DNA of 64,000 nucleotides from positions 620,001 through 684,000 of the forward strand of contig NZ_CP082161.1 in the NCBI RefSeq assembly GCF_023101665.1. Direction: 5' to 3'. A model generated the notes under the pieces. It saw only the letters and a list, made by a program, of their open reading frames with translations. It had not been told where the DNA came from and did no database searches. The position numbers and the translations under genes are program-made. Origin of the DNA: Bradyrhizobium sp. 195. GTDB taxonomy: Bacteria; Pseudomonadota; Alphaproteobacteria; Rhizobiales; Xanthobacteraceae. Every line of letters starts with the position of its first letter. Within the stretch, counting starts at the first letter, position 1. Shown here piece by piece: positions 45,997 through 54,385 of this stretch.

Positions 45997-46725
45997 CTAC
46001 GACTCTACCAAGAACTCCACGCGCTCGGCGGCAAACCGCGAGTGCTTGGTCAGCAGCGGCTTGCCCTCGAGATCGTGGTCGGTGGCATCGACCACCAGGA
46101 TCGGCCGTCCCAGCGCGAGATCGAGCCGGGCCGCGTCGGTTGCGTCGACGATGCCGGCGGTGATCCGGGTCGCGCCGCGGCGATAGTCGCGCACGCCATA
46201 ATGTTCGAGCAGTTTCGTCATCGAGCGCGTCGCTGCGAACACGGCGCCCGCGTCGGGAAACAGCACGGCCGACAGCCAGGTGGTGGAGACGCAGATCGGC
46301 GTGCGATCGGCAAGGCGGATCGCCTCGATCCGCACCAGCGGCGCGCCGGCCTTCAATCCGAGCTCCCGCGCCAGCTCGCGCGTCGCGACGTCCTCCGTTG
46401 CCTCGATCATCCGGCCATGCGGTTCGCGCCCCTCGGCGCCGACGATCTCGGAAAAGCGGGTGCGCGAGCGCAGCGGATAGGCGAGCTTCTGCGCCTCGAC
46501 ATAGGTTCCACTGCCGCGTTCGGCCCGCACCAGGCCGCGTTCGGCAAGGGCTGCGAGCGCGCGCCGCACGGTGTGGCGGTTGACGCGATAGGTCTCGGCG
46601 ATCTCCATCTCGCCCGGCAATTTGTCGCCGGCCGCAAAGCGGCCGTCGGCGATGCCGCGCTCGATGCCGTCGGCAACGAGGCGCCATAGCGCGACGCCCG
46701 ACGATGCAGTGTCTTGCATGCTCAT
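45997..46725 (-). CDS. phnF: PhnF, GntR/HutC-type repressor
   Basis: 242 residues. The GntR winged helix PGEMEIAETYRVNRHTVRRA is followed by a UTRA ligand domain (FSEIVGAEGREPHG, VRIEAIRLADRTPICVSTTW, ITAGIVDATDAARLDLAL). It is divergent from phnG, and a long palindrome over the phnG transcription start is its likely operator. The ligand is probably a phosphonate or pathway intermediate. Starts M-S-M at 46725; the second ATG at 46719 is possible. Confidence 0.92.
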   Translation of the reverse strand: MSMQDTASSGVALWRLVADGIERGIADGRFAAGDKLPGEMEIAETYRVNRHTVRRALAALAERGLVRAERGSGTYVEAQKLAYPLRSRTRFSEIVGAEGREPHGRMIEATEDVATRELARELGLKAGAPLVRIEAIRLADRTPICVSTTWLSAVLFPDAGAVFAATRSMTKLLEHYGVRDYRRGATRITAGIVDATDAARLDLALGRPILVVDATDHDLEGKPLLTKHSRFAAERVEFLVES

Positions 46726-46758
46726 ATCGCCGGTCAGCCTAGCCCAGAAATCACGGCT

Positions 46759-46787
46759 TTGTCACGAAACAGTCATGGCGCTCACTT
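46759..46787 (+). promoter_or_regulatory. Pho box array, phnGHIJKLMN promoter
   Basis: TTGTCAC (46759-46765), GAAA, CAGTCAT (46770-46776), GGCG, CTCACTT (46781-46787). The first two half-sites match the consensus at 5 and 6 of 7. A -10-like TATGAA sits at 46787-46792, 10 bases after the second half-site, the usual PhoB promoter spacing. Confidence 0.65.
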
Positions 46788-46790
46788 ATG

Positions 46791-46816
46791 AAGTTGTCTA
46801 TTATCATAGACAACTT
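46791..46816. promoter_or_regulatory. Candidate PhnF operator
   Basis: AAGTTGTCTAT (46791-46801) and ATAGACAACTT (46806-46816) are perfect 11-bp arms around 4 bases, containing the GTCTAT/ATAGAC core seen in HutC-type sites. It overlaps the -10 box and predicted start point of the phnG operon. Confidence 0.75.
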
Positions 46817-46832
46817 AGAATCGGCAAGTTCG

Positions 46833-47309
46833 GTGGATCCGGTGACGCAACACAACGACCAGCAAGCCCAGCGCAAGGCCGCGATGGCCGTGCTGGCGCA
46901 CGCGGAGGCGGGCGAGATCGCCGCCCGCCTCCGCGACTTGGCTCGCGACCTGGCCCTGCCGGCCCATCAGGATCTGCGGGCGCCCGAAAACGGCCTCGTC
47001 ATGCTGCGCGGCCGGGCCGGCGGCGACGGCGCGCCCTTCAACCTCGGCGAAGCCACGGTGTCGCGCGCGGCGGTCCGGCTTGCGAGCGGCGAGGTCGGTT
47101 TCGGCTACACGCTCGGACGCGACGGTGAGAAGGCGCGGCTGATCGCCCTGTGCGATGCGCTGGTGCAGTCCCGTGATTTCAGCGCGGCGGTCGAGCGGGA
47201 CGTTATCGCCCCGTTGCGTGAGCAGCTTATGACGAGGCGCACGCAGGCGGCGGCCGAGACCGCTGCGACGAAGGTTGATTTCTACACCATGGTGCGCGGT
47301 GAGGGGTGA
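46833..47309 (+). CDS. phnG: C-P lyase subunit PhnG
   Basis: 158 residues from GTG at 46833. RKAAMAVLAHAE, FNLGEATVSRAAVRL, GFGYTLGRD and the ending ATKVDFYTMVRGEG align with PhnG. An ATG at 46788 would be upstream of the predicted transcription start and would place residues over the operator, so an inner GTG (46833 or 46842) is more likely. PhnG joins PhnH, I and J in the C-P lyase core that makes and cleaves ribosylated phosphonates. Confidence 0.92.
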   Translation: MDPVTQHNDQQAQRKAAMAVLAHAEAGEIAARLRDLARDLALPAHQDLRAPENGLVMLRGRAGGDGAPFNLGEATVSRAAVRLASGEVGFGYTLGRDGEKARLIALCDALVQSRDFSAAVERDVIAPLREQLMTRRTQAAAETAATKVDFYTMVRGEG

Positions 47310-47313
47310 GATC

Positions 47314-47922
47314 ATGACCACGATTGCGGAACTGCCACCGGGTTTCGCCGACAAGGTGCTGTCGGCGCAATCGACCTTTCGCTCGGTGATGGACGCGATG
47401 GCGCGGCCCGGCTCGGTCCAGCGCATCGTGCCGGGAGCGGGGACGCCCGACAGGATGATGCGCGGCACCGCCGCGATCGCACTGACGCTGTTCGATCACG
47501 ACACGCCGCTCTGGCTCGACTCGCGGATGGCGGAGAGCGTGGACGTGGTGAAATGGCTGAAATTCCACACCGGCGCGCCGGTGGTGCAGGATTCCTCCAT
47601 CGCGAGCTTCGCGCTGATCAGCGATGGCGGAGCGCTTCCGCCGCTCGAACGCTTTGCGCTCGGGACGAGCGAATATCCGGATCGTTCGACCACCTTGATC
47701 ATCCAGGTCGAGCGCCTTGATGCAGGCCGCGGCTTCGAGCTGCGCGGCCCCGGCATCGACGGCGCCGCGACGCTCCAGGCGTCGATCAAGCCGTTCGATC
47801 TGTTCGAGCGCCTGCATGTCAACGAGGCGCTGTTTCCACGCGGCATCGATGTCGTGCTGGTCGCCGATGACGCCGTGGTGGCGATCCCCCGCACCACGCG
47901 CGTCGTGAGCAAGGGAAGCTGA
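47314..47922 (+). CDS. phnH: C-P lyase subunit PhnH
   Basis: 202 residues. It begins TTIAELPPGFADKVLSAQST and has FRSVMDAMARPGSVQ, typical of PhnH, then LTLFDHDTPLWLD and PRGIDVVLVADDAVVAIPRT near the end. A PLP-transferase-like fold without the PLP lysine is known for the family. It contributes to the core complex. The ATG at 47314, with GAGGGGTGAG upstream, is 4 bases after phnG. Confidence 0.93.
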   Translation: MTTIAELPPGFADKVLSAQSTFRSVMDAMARPGSVQRIVPGAGTPDRMMRGTAAIALTLFDHDTPLWLDSRMAESVDVVKWLKFHTGAPVVQDSSIASFALISDGGALPPLERFALGTSEYPDRSTTLIIQVERLDAGRGFELRGPGIDGAATLQASIKPFDLFERLHVNEALFPRGIDVVLVADDAVVAIPRTTRVVSKGS

Positions 47923-47925
47923 AGC

Positions 47926-49029
47926 ATGTATGTCGCAGTCAAAGGCGGCGAACGCGCCATCGAGAACGCTCATCGCCTGCTCGCACACAAGCGGCGCGGC
48001 GACCAAAGCATTCCGGAGCTCACGCTCGACCAGATCTCGGAGCAGCTTGGCCTCGCCGTCGACCGTGTCATGAGTGAAGGCTCGCTCTACGATCGCGAGC
48101 TTGCCTCGCTTGCGATCAAGCAGGCGCGCGGCGATCTGATCGAGGCGATCTTCCTGGTTCGCGCCTTCCGCGCCACCATGCCGCGTTTCGGTGCGAGCGA
48201 GCCGGTCGACACCGGCGCGATGCGCGTGCAGCGGCGGGTGTCCTCGACCTTCAAGGACATTCCGGGCGGCCAGATCCTCGGGCCGACCTTCGACTATACC
48301 CACCGCCTGCTCGATCCCTCGCTCGCGCAAGGTTTTGTGCCGGAGGCGCCGGCGACTGCTGATGCGTCCACGGCGCCGACGCCGCGCGTGACGGACATTC
48401 TCGGCCGCGACGGCTTGATCGAATCCTCGCCGCAGGCCGAAGATGGCGCCAGCGTCGGCGATCTCACCCGCGAGCCGCTGAACTTCCCGGCCGACCGCGA
48501 TTTGCGTCTGCAAAATCTCGCGCGCGGCGACGAAGGGTTTTTGCTGGCGATGGGCTATTCCACCCAGCGTGGCTATGGCCGCAACCATCCGTTTGCCGGC
48601 GAGATCCGCTTCGGCGAGGTCGAGGTGGAATTCGTCGCGGAAGACGCCGGCTTCGCCGTGCCGCTGGGTTCGATCGAACTGACCGAGTGCCAGATGGTCA
48701 ATCAGTTCAAGGGCTCTGCGACGGAAGCGCCGTGCTTCACCCGCGGCTATGGCCTCGCCTTCGGCCAAAGCGAGCGCAAGACCATGTCGATGGCGCTGGT
48801 CGATCGCGCACTGCGCGCCCGCGAACTCGGCGAGGAGGTGCGTGCACCGGCGCAGGACGAGGAGTTCGTGATGTCGCATTCGGACAACGTCCAAGCCACC
48901 GGCTTCGTCGAGCATCTGAAGCTGCCGCATTATGTCGACTTCCAGTCCGAGCTCGGGCTTTTGCGCAAGCTGCGTCAGGAGTTCGCGGAGGCCCAAGCGC
49001 CCGATGCCATGAAGGAGGCCGCGGAATGA
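47926..49029 (+). CDS. phnI: C-P lyase subunit PhnI
   Basis: 367 residues. MYVAVKGGERAIENAHRLLA is the conserved opening. RGDQSIPELTLDQI, GYSTQRGYGRNHPFAGEIR, and FTRGYGLAFGQSERKTMSMALVD with SHSDNVQATGFVEHLKLPHY near the end are hallmark segments. PhnI attaches ribose triphosphate to the phosphonate, displacing adenine of ATP, with PhnG, H and L. It overlaps phnJ by 4 bases. Confidence 0.95.
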   Translation: MYVAVKGGERAIENAHRLLAHKRRGDQSIPELTLDQISEQLGLAVDRVMSEGSLYDRELASLAIKQARGDLIEAIFLVRAFRATMPRFGASEPVDTGAMRVQRRVSSTFKDIPGGQILGPTFDYTHRLLDPSLAQGFVPEAPATADASTAPTPRVTDILGRDGLIESSPQAEDGASVGDLTREPLNFPADRDLRLQNLARGDEGFLLAMGYSTQRGYGRNHPFAGEIRFGEVEVEFVAEDAGFAVPLGSIELTECQMVNQFKGSATEAPCFTRGYGLAFGQSERKTMSMALVDRALRARELGEEVRAPAQDEEFVMSHSDNVQATGFVEHLKLPHYVDFQSELGLLRKLRQEFAEAQAPDAMKEAAE

Positions 49030-49916
49030 ACGCGCCCGCCTACAACTTCGCCTATCTCGACGAGCAGACCAAGCGGATGATCCGCCGCGCCATCCTGAAG
49101 GCGATCGCGATCCCCGGCTACCAGGTGCCGTTCGCCAGCCGCGAAATGCCGATGCCCTATGGCTGGGGCACCGGCGGCGTGCAGGTGACGGCGGCGATCA
49201 TCGGTCCCGCCGACGTGTTGAAGGTGATCGACCAGGGCTCCGACGACACCACCAACGCGATCTCGATCCGAAAATTCTTTGCCAAGACCGCGGGCGTCGC
49301 CACGACCACGGCGACTGACGATGCGACGGTGATCCAGACGCGTCACCGCATCCCGGAGACGACGCTGCACGAAAATCAGGTGCTGGTCTATCAGGTGCCG
49401 ATCCCGGAACCGTTGCGGTTCCTCGAGCCGCGCGAGACCGAGACGCGGCGCATGCACGCGCTGGCCGAATACGGCCTGATGCATGTGAAGCTCTATGAGG
49501 ACATCGCCCGCTTCGGCCACATCGCTACCGCCTATGCCTATCCGGTGAAGGTGAACGCGCGCTACGTGATGGACCCGTCGCCGACGCCGAAATTCGACAA
49601 TCCCAAGATGGACAATTGCCCGGCGCTGCAATTGTTCGGCGCCGGCCGCGAGAAGCGCATCTACGCGATCCCGCCTTATACGCAGGTGGTGTCGCTGGAC
49701 TTCGAGGACCATCCGTTCGAGCCCTACCGCTTCAACGCGCCCTGCGCGCTGTGCGCCGCGGAAAACTCCTATCTCGACGAGATCGTCACCGACGACAAGG
49801 GCGGCCGCATGTTTGTCTGCTCGGACACCGATTATTGCGAGGGCCGCCAGGCTGCCGGCCATCACGGCAGCCTCAGCGCCGCGCCATACAAGGAGAAGGC
49901 GGGCTCGCATGGCTGA
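49026..49916 (+). CDS. phnJ: C-P lyase catalytic subunit PhnJ
   Basis: 296 residues. The motif CX2CX21CX5C is exact: Cys240, Cys243, Cys265 hold the 4Fe-4S cluster and Cys271 is the thiyl-radical residue. Segments PGYQVPFASREMPMPYGWGT and ARYVMDPSPTPKFDNPKMDN are characteristic. It cleaves the carbon-phosphorus bond by radical SAM chemistry. The ATG lies in the phnI stop (ATGA), and the 3' end overlaps phnK by 8 bases. Confidence 0.97.
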   Translation: MNAPAYNFAYLDEQTKRMIRRAILKAIAIPGYQVPFASREMPMPYGWGTGGVQVTAAIIGPADVLKVIDQGSDDTTNAISIRKFFAKTAGVATTTATDDATVIQTRHRIPETTLHENQVLVYQVPIPEPLRFLEPRETETRRMHALAEYGLMHVKLYEDIARFGHIATAYAYPVKVNARYVMDPSPTPKFDNPKMDNCPALQLFGAGREKRIYAIPPYTQVVSLDFEDHPFEPYRFNAPCALCAAENSYLDEIVTDDKGGRMFVCSDTDYCEGRQAAGHHGSLSAAPYKEKAGSHG

Positions 49917-50706
49917 TCTCGATACCCTTGAAAACGACCAACCGCTGCTGGTCGCAAGATCTCTCAGCAAATCCTTCGGCCGCATCGCCGCCTGCCGCGA
50001 CGTGTCGTTCTCGCTCTATCCCGGCGAGGTGCTGGCGATCGTCGGCGAGTCCGGCTCGGGCAAGTCGACGCTGCTTCAGCTGCTATCGGGCCAGCTGGCG
50101 GCCAGCGGCGGCCATGTGTCCTATCGGATGCGCGACGGCGTCGCGCGCGATCTCGCCACGCTCGGCGAAGCCGAGCGGCGCTTCCTGTTCCGGACCGATT
50201 GGGGCTTCGTGCATCAGGATCCTGCGCAAGGGCTGCGCATGGCGGTGTCGGCCGGCGCCAATGTCGGCGAGCGGCTGATGGCGGTGGGCTGGAATCACTA
50301 CGGCCGCATCCGCGACACCGCATCGGACTGGCTCACGCGCGTCGAGATCGACGTCGCCCGCATCGACGATGCGCCGCGCACCTATTCGGGCGGCATGCGC
50401 CAGCGGCTCCAGATCGCCCGCAATCTCGTCACCGAGCCGCGCCTGGTGTTCATGGACGAGCCGACCGGTGGCCTCGACGTCTCCGTGCAGGCCCGCCTGC
50501 TCGACCTCCTGCGCAGCCTCGTCGCCGAGTTGCATCTCGCGGTCATCATCGTCACCCACGATCTCGCGGTGGCGCGCCTGTTGTCGCATCGCGTGATGGT
50601 GATGAAGGGCGGCCGCGTCATCGAGACCGGTCTCACCGACCAGGTGCTCGACGATCCTCGCGAGCCCTATACGCAACTCCTTGTCTCCTCGATTCTGCCG
50701 CCATGA
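49909..50706 (+). CDS. phnK: C-P lyase ABC protein PhnK
   Basis: 265 residues. Walker A GESGSGKST, the long Q-loop region FRTDWGFVHQDPAQGLRM specific to PhnK, signature YSGGMRQRLQIARN, Walker B LVFMDEPTGGLDVS and the histidine THDLAVARLL are intact. PhnK docks as a dimer on the C-P lyase core rather than acting in transport. The ATG at 49909 overlaps phnJ; the stop overlaps phnL (ATGA). Confidence 0.95.
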   Translation: MADLDTLENDQPLLVARSLSKSFGRIAACRDVSFSLYPGEVLAIVGESGSGKSTLLQLLSGQLAASGGHVSYRMRDGVARDLATLGEAERRFLFRTDWGFVHQDPAQGLRMAVSAGANVGERLMAVGWNHYGRIRDTASDWLTRVEIDVARIDDAPRTYSGGMRQRLQIARNLVTEPRLVFMDEPTGGLDVSVQARLLDLLRSLVAELHLAVIIVTHDLAVARLLSHRVMVMKGGRVIETGLTDQVLDDPREPYTQLLVSSILPP

Positions 50707-51413
50707 GCATTGCAATGTCCGCCATGATCGATATCGCCGACGCCAAGAAGACCTTCACGATGCACCTGCAGGGCGGCATCGAATTGCCGGTTGTCAGCGG
50801 CGTGACCTTCCAGGTCGATCCCGGCGAATGCGTCGTGCTGTCGGGGCCGTCGGGCGCCGGAAAATCGTCGATCCTGAAGATGATCTTCGGCAACTACCGT
50901 TGCGATTCCGGCCGCATCGGCATCCGCCATCGCGGCGCGCTGATCGATCTTGCCGCCGCCGAGCCGCGCCAGGTGCTCAACGTCCGCCGCTCGACCATCG
51001 GCTATGTCAGCCAGTTCCTGCGTGCGGTGCCGCGCGTCGCCACCATCGACGTCGTCGCCGAGCCGCTGATCGCTGGTGGCATGGCCCGGGCCGATGCACG
51101 GGCCCGCGCCGGCGAGCTGCTGCATCGTCTCAACATCCCCGAGCGGCTCTGGCAGCTTCCGCCCGCGACTTTCTCCGGCGGCGAGCAGCAGCGCGTCAAC
51201 ATCGCCCGCGGCTTCATCTCGGACCTGCCGATCCTGCTGCTCGACGAGCCGACCGCCTCACTCGATGCCGCCAACCGCACTGTGGTGGTCGAGCTTGTCG
51301 CCGAGAAAAAGCGCCAGGGCGTCGCCATGGTCGCCATTGTCCACGACGACGAAATCCGTCATCTGATTGCCGACCGTATCGTCGACGTCACCAGCTTTGC
51401 CGCCGCGGCCTGA
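50703..51413 (+). CDS. phnL: C-P lyase ABC protein PhnL
   Basis: 236 residues. Walker A GPSGAGKSS, RSTIGYVSQFLRAVPRV with the PhnL Q-loop, signature FSGGEQQRVNIARGF, Walker B ILLLDEPTASLD and VHDDEIR in place of the switch histidine are PhnL-like. The protein LHLQGG-type N-terminus (FTMHLQGGIELPVV) is also typical. It works with PhnI, G and H in the ribosylation step. It overlaps phnK by 4 bases. Confidence 0.95.
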   Translation: MSIAMSAMIDIADAKKTFTMHLQGGIELPVVSGVTFQVDPGECVVLSGPSGAGKSSILKMIFGNYRCDSGRIGIRHRGALIDLAAAEPRQVLNVRRSTIGYVSQFLRAVPRVATIDVVAEPLIAGGMARADARARAGELLHRLNIPERLWQLPPATFSGGEQQRVNIARGFISDLPILLLDEPTASLDAANRTVVVELVAEKKRQGVAMVAIVHDDEIRHLIADRIVDVTSFAAAA

Positions 51414-51424
51414 AGGAAATGGAA

Positions 51425-52579
51425 ATGAACGCCCCGAAGGATATCGTGATCGCCAATGCCAGGATCGTGTTGGCCGACCGGGTGATCGAGCAGGGCTGGC
51501 TCGCCCTTGCCAACGGCCGCATTGCCGAGATCGGTGAGGGCGGGGCCCCTGCGGGTGCGGAGAATGCCGGCGGCGATCTGATCATGCCGGGCCTGATCGA
51601 GCTCCACACCGACCACCTCGAAGCTCACTACGTGCCGCGCCCAAAAGTGTTCTGGAATCCGGTCGCCGCCGTGATCTCCTATGACGGTCAGCTCGCCACC
51701 TCAGGCATCACCACCGTGTTCGATTCGCTCCGGGTCTGGCGTGAGGACGGCGCCGAGGAAGTCGACGGCCGTGCCGGCGTGCTCGCCGCCGCGATCACCA
51801 CCGCGCGCGACGCCAGCCTGCTGCGCGCCGACCACTTCCTGCATCTGCGCTGCGAAATCCCGATGCCGAGCGTGGTCGAGGAGGCCAAGGAGCTGATCGA
51901 CCGCCCCGACGTCAAGCTGATGTCGCTGATGGATCACACCCCTGGCCAGCGCCAGTTCCGCGACGAGGTCAAGCTGCGCGACTATTACCGCGGCAAGGGC
52001 GGCGGCAAGACCGATGCCGAGCTCGACGAGCTGTTCGCAAAGCGCTTCGAGTACCAGAAGGCCTATGCCGCCACCAACATGCGCGAGATCGTGGCGCTGG
52101 CGCAGGCCTACAAGATCCCGCTCGCAAGCCATGACGACACCACCAACGAGAACGTCGCGGACGCCGTGCGCGACGGCGTCGCCGTCGCGGAGTTCCCGAC
52201 CACGCTGGAAGCCGCGCGCGGCCTGCATGAGGCCGGCATCGACATCCTGATGGGCGCGCCCAACGTCGTGCGTGGCGGCTCGCATTCCGGCAACATCGCC
52301 GCGGTCGATCTCGCCCGCGAAGGTCTGCTCGACATCCTGTCCTCGGACTACATCCCGTCGAGCCTGCTGATGGGTGCGTTGCAATTGCCCGAGCATGTGC
52401 CGGCCATCAGCCTTCCCGCCGCGATCCGCACGGTGACGAAGGCGCCGGCCGAGGCGGTTGGCCTCACCGATCGCGGCGAGGTCGCGATCGGCAGGCGCGC
52501 CGACCTCATTCGCGTGCACGTCGCAGGCCACGTTCCGGTGGTTCGCAGCGTCTGGCGCGAAGGCAGTCGCGTCGCATGA
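51425..52579 (+). CDS. phnM: RPnTP diphosphatase PhnM
   Basis: 384 residues. IMPGLIELHTDHLEAHYVPR carries the first metal site; [41 protein letters not shown] and LSSDYIPSSL follow, closely matching enteric PhnM. It removes pyrophosphate from alpha-D-ribose 1-alkylphosphonate 5-triphosphate. ATG at 51425 is preferred over 51419 by spacing to AAGGA. The stop overlaps phnN by 4 bases. Confidence 0.95.
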   Translation: MNAPKDIVIANARIVLADRVIEQGWLALANGRIAEIGEGGAPAGAENAGGDLIMPGLIELHTDHLEAHYVPRPKVFWNPVAAVISYDGQLATSGITTVFDSLRVWREDGAEEVDGRAGVLAAAITTARDASLLRADHFLHLRCEIPMPSVVEEAKELIDRPDVKLMSLMDHTPGQRQFRDEVKLRDYYRGKGGGKTDAELDELFAKRFEYQKAYAATNMREIVALAQAYKIPLASHDDTTNENVADAVRDGVAVAEFPTTLEAARGLHEAGIDILMGAPNVVRGGSHSGNIAAVDLAREGLLDILSSDYIPSSLLMGALQLPEHVPAISLPAAIRTVTKAPAEAVGLTDRGEVAIGRRADLIRVHVAGHVPVVRSVWREGSRVA

Positions 52580-53172
52580 GCGAGGCCGCTACCATGACGC
52601 AGGACGCGGCAGGCGGGATCGGACCCGGGCGGCTCGTGCTCGTGGTCGGCCCCAGCGGCGCCGGCAAGGACACGCTGTTGCGTCTGGCGCGGGCGGCGAG
52701 CGTCGATGACCCCAGCGTCGTCTTTCCGCGTCGTGTCGTGACGCGCGAATCCTCCGCCGACGAGGACAACATCGCGGTGACATTCGACGAATTCCGTCGT
52801 GCGCGCGAGCACGGCGATTTCGCTGTGCATTGGGAGGCGCACGGGCATTTCTACGCCTTGTCGACCGGGATCGACGACGATATCCGCGCCGGGCGCACGG
52901 TCGTCGTCAACGTCTCGCGCACGGTGATCTCTGCACTTCGCCAGACCTATGCGAATGTCGTGGTGGTCGCGGTCACTGCGCCGCCGGAGGTGTTGGCGGC
53001 GCGGCTTGCCGCGCGCGCGCGGCACAGCGACGGCAACATCGCCGAACGTCTCACCCGCAACGTCGATGAGGCCTCGGCGCCTGCCGATGTCACCATCCTC
53101 AACGCCGGCACCGCGGACTATCATAGCCGCCAGCTCCTGCGCGTGATCAGGAATCAAGGCTGGCAGGAATAG
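52576..53172 (+). CDS. phnN: Ribose 1,5-bisphosphokinase PhnN
   Basis: 198 residues, guanylate-kinase-like P-loop fold: VVGPSGAGKDTLLRLAR, then FPRRVVTRESSADEDNI and HWEAHGHFYALS. It phosphorylates ribose 1,5-bisphosphate to PRPP, the exit step from C-P lyase. The ribosyl phosphate expected here comes from the cyclic phosphate product, for which no PhnP is seen. A further gene follows after 22 bases. Confidence 0.93.
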   Translation: MSEAATMTQDAAGGIGPGRLVLVVGPSGAGKDTLLRLARAASVDDPSVVFPRRVVTRESSADEDNIAVTFDEFRRAREHGDFAVHWEAHGHFYALSTGIDDDIRAGRTVVVNVSRTVISALRQTYANVVVVAVTAPPEVLAARLAARARHSDGNIAERLTRNVDEASAPADVTILNAGTADYHSRQLLRVIRNQGWQE

Positions 53173-53194
53173 CCGGTACAGCAAGGAGAACGGA

Positions 53195-53806
53195 ATGTCG
53201 GTGATCGAAACGGTCGAACAGCTGGAGGCCATCTACGGCGTCATCAACGACGCCTCGACCGTGAAAGTCGCCGACCACGTCACGCCGCTCTATCGGGTCT
53301 TCATCGAGAAGGCGCCGTTTGCGGCGCTCGCCACCATTGGGCCGGAAGGGATCGACTGCTCGCCGCGTGGCGATCTGCCCGGATTCGTCCGCATCCACGA
53401 TCCCAAGACGCTGATGCTGCCGGATCGCCGCGGCAACAACCGCGTCGATTCCTTGCGCAATATCGTGCGTGATCCCAGGGTGTCGCTGATGTTCCTGATC
53501 CCCGGCTCCGGCAACGCGACCCGCGTCAACGGCCGCGCCCATCTCTCTATCGATCCCGAACTGCTGGCCTCGTTCAAGGTCGAGGGCAAGGCGCCGCGCA
53601 GCGTCATGGTGATGAAGGTCGACGAGATCTACTTCCAGTGCGCCCGCGCCATCGTGCGCTCCGACCTCTGGAATCCCGACAAGCGGGTCGACCCGAAGAC
53701 GCTGCCGACGCCCGGCCAGATCCTCGCTGAGATGAGCGAGAATAAGGTCGGTGGCGCGGAGTATGATCGCGCCTGGCCCGAGCGCGCTGCCGCGACGATG
53801 TGGTGA
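53195..53806 (+). CDS. PPOX-class FMN-binding protein at end of phn operon
   Basis: 203 residues, split-barrel flavin-binding fold of the MSMEG_1061 type: APFAALATIGPEGIDCSPRG, LPDRRGNNRVDSLRNIV, VSLMFLIPGSGNATRVNGRA and YFQCARAIVRSDLW. CAAGGAG stands 9 bases before the ATG and the gap to phnN is only 22 bases, so it is likely part of the phn transcript. A role in the pathway is not known; it may reduce or oxidise a phosphonate-derived product. Confidence 0.85.
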   Translation: MSVIETVEQLEAIYGVINDASTVKVADHVTPLYRVFIEKAPFAALATIGPEGIDCSPRGDLPGFVRIHDPKTLMLPDRRGNNRVDSLRNIVRDPRVSLMFLIPGSGNATRVNGRAHLSIDPELLASFKVEGKAPRSVMVMKVDEIYFQCARAIVRSDLWNPDKRVDPKTLPTPGQILAEMSENKVGGAEYDRAWPERAAATMW

Positions 53807-53845
53807 CCTTTCTTGAGTGAGGGTCTCTCTCCTCACGAGAAGAAT

Positions 53846-53940
53846 CGTAGGGTGGGCAAAGGCGCACTCGCGCCGTGCCCACGAACTCTCGCCGGTCGCA
53901 CGCAAATGGTGGGCACGCGCCGCTTTGCCCACGCTACCGT
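53846..53940. repeat. Palindromic repeat (CGTAGGGTGGGC type)
   Basis: CGTAGGGTGGGCAAAG at the left faces CTTTGCCCACGCTACCG at the right. The left half with its flank (53842-53895) recurs almost unchanged at 53981-54034. These and the next element make up the 718-bp gap 53807-54524. Confidence 0.7.
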
Positions 53941-53980
53941 CTCTCTCGTTTTCCTCGCCAGCTGTCTCCTTTCCATGCAG

Positions 53981-54034
53981 GAATCGTAGGGTGGGCAAAG
54001 GCGCGCTTGCGCCGTGCCCACGAACTCTCTCCGG
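53981..54034 (+). repeat. Direct copy of the left half of the preceding repeat
   Basis: GAATCGTAGGGTGGGCAAAG begins both copies, and GCCGTGCCCACGAACTCTC ends both, with three or four differences between them. The copy lies 139 bases after the first and suggests recent local duplication. Confidence 0.65.
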
Positions 54035-54050
54035 TTACACGCACTTCTTT

Positions 54051-54194
54051 CCCCTCTCCCCTTGTGGGAGAGGCTGGCTCGTCGCGAAGCGGCGAGACGG
54101 GTCAGGGGTATCTCCCCTCACGAAAAGTGTTGCACGCGGACAGATACCCCTCATCCGGCGCTTCGCGCCACCTTCTCCCACAAGGGGAGAAGGG
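54051..54194. repeat. Palindromic repeat (CCCTCTCCCCTTGTGGGAG type)
   Basis: CCCCTCTCCCCTTGTGGGAG at the left faces CTCCCACAAGGGGAGAAGGG at the right, with CTCGTCGCGAAGCGGCGAG and CTCATCCGGCGCTTCGCGCC inside. Same family as 57471-57619 and 63209-63327. Confidence 0.7.
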
Positions 54195-54385
54195 AACGGC
54201 AGCGCCGCGCGAGATGAATCCGGCTGTCCCCGCTCGTCGCGAGAGAAACGCCCCGGCGCGGCGCTGCCAAATATGGATAGCCATTTCATTGACCGATCGC
54301 CCCAATCGCTCGATAGTCACAGAGTTAACTGCTCCTCGAGCCCAAGCCGCGACATGAAAATCGATCACCAGCGCAATCCCGATGA

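Noticed and set aside
46788..46832. phnG start at ATG 46788
   Set aside because: The predicted transcription start lies downstream of it, and the residues encoded there fall on the palindromic operator and do not resemble PhnG.
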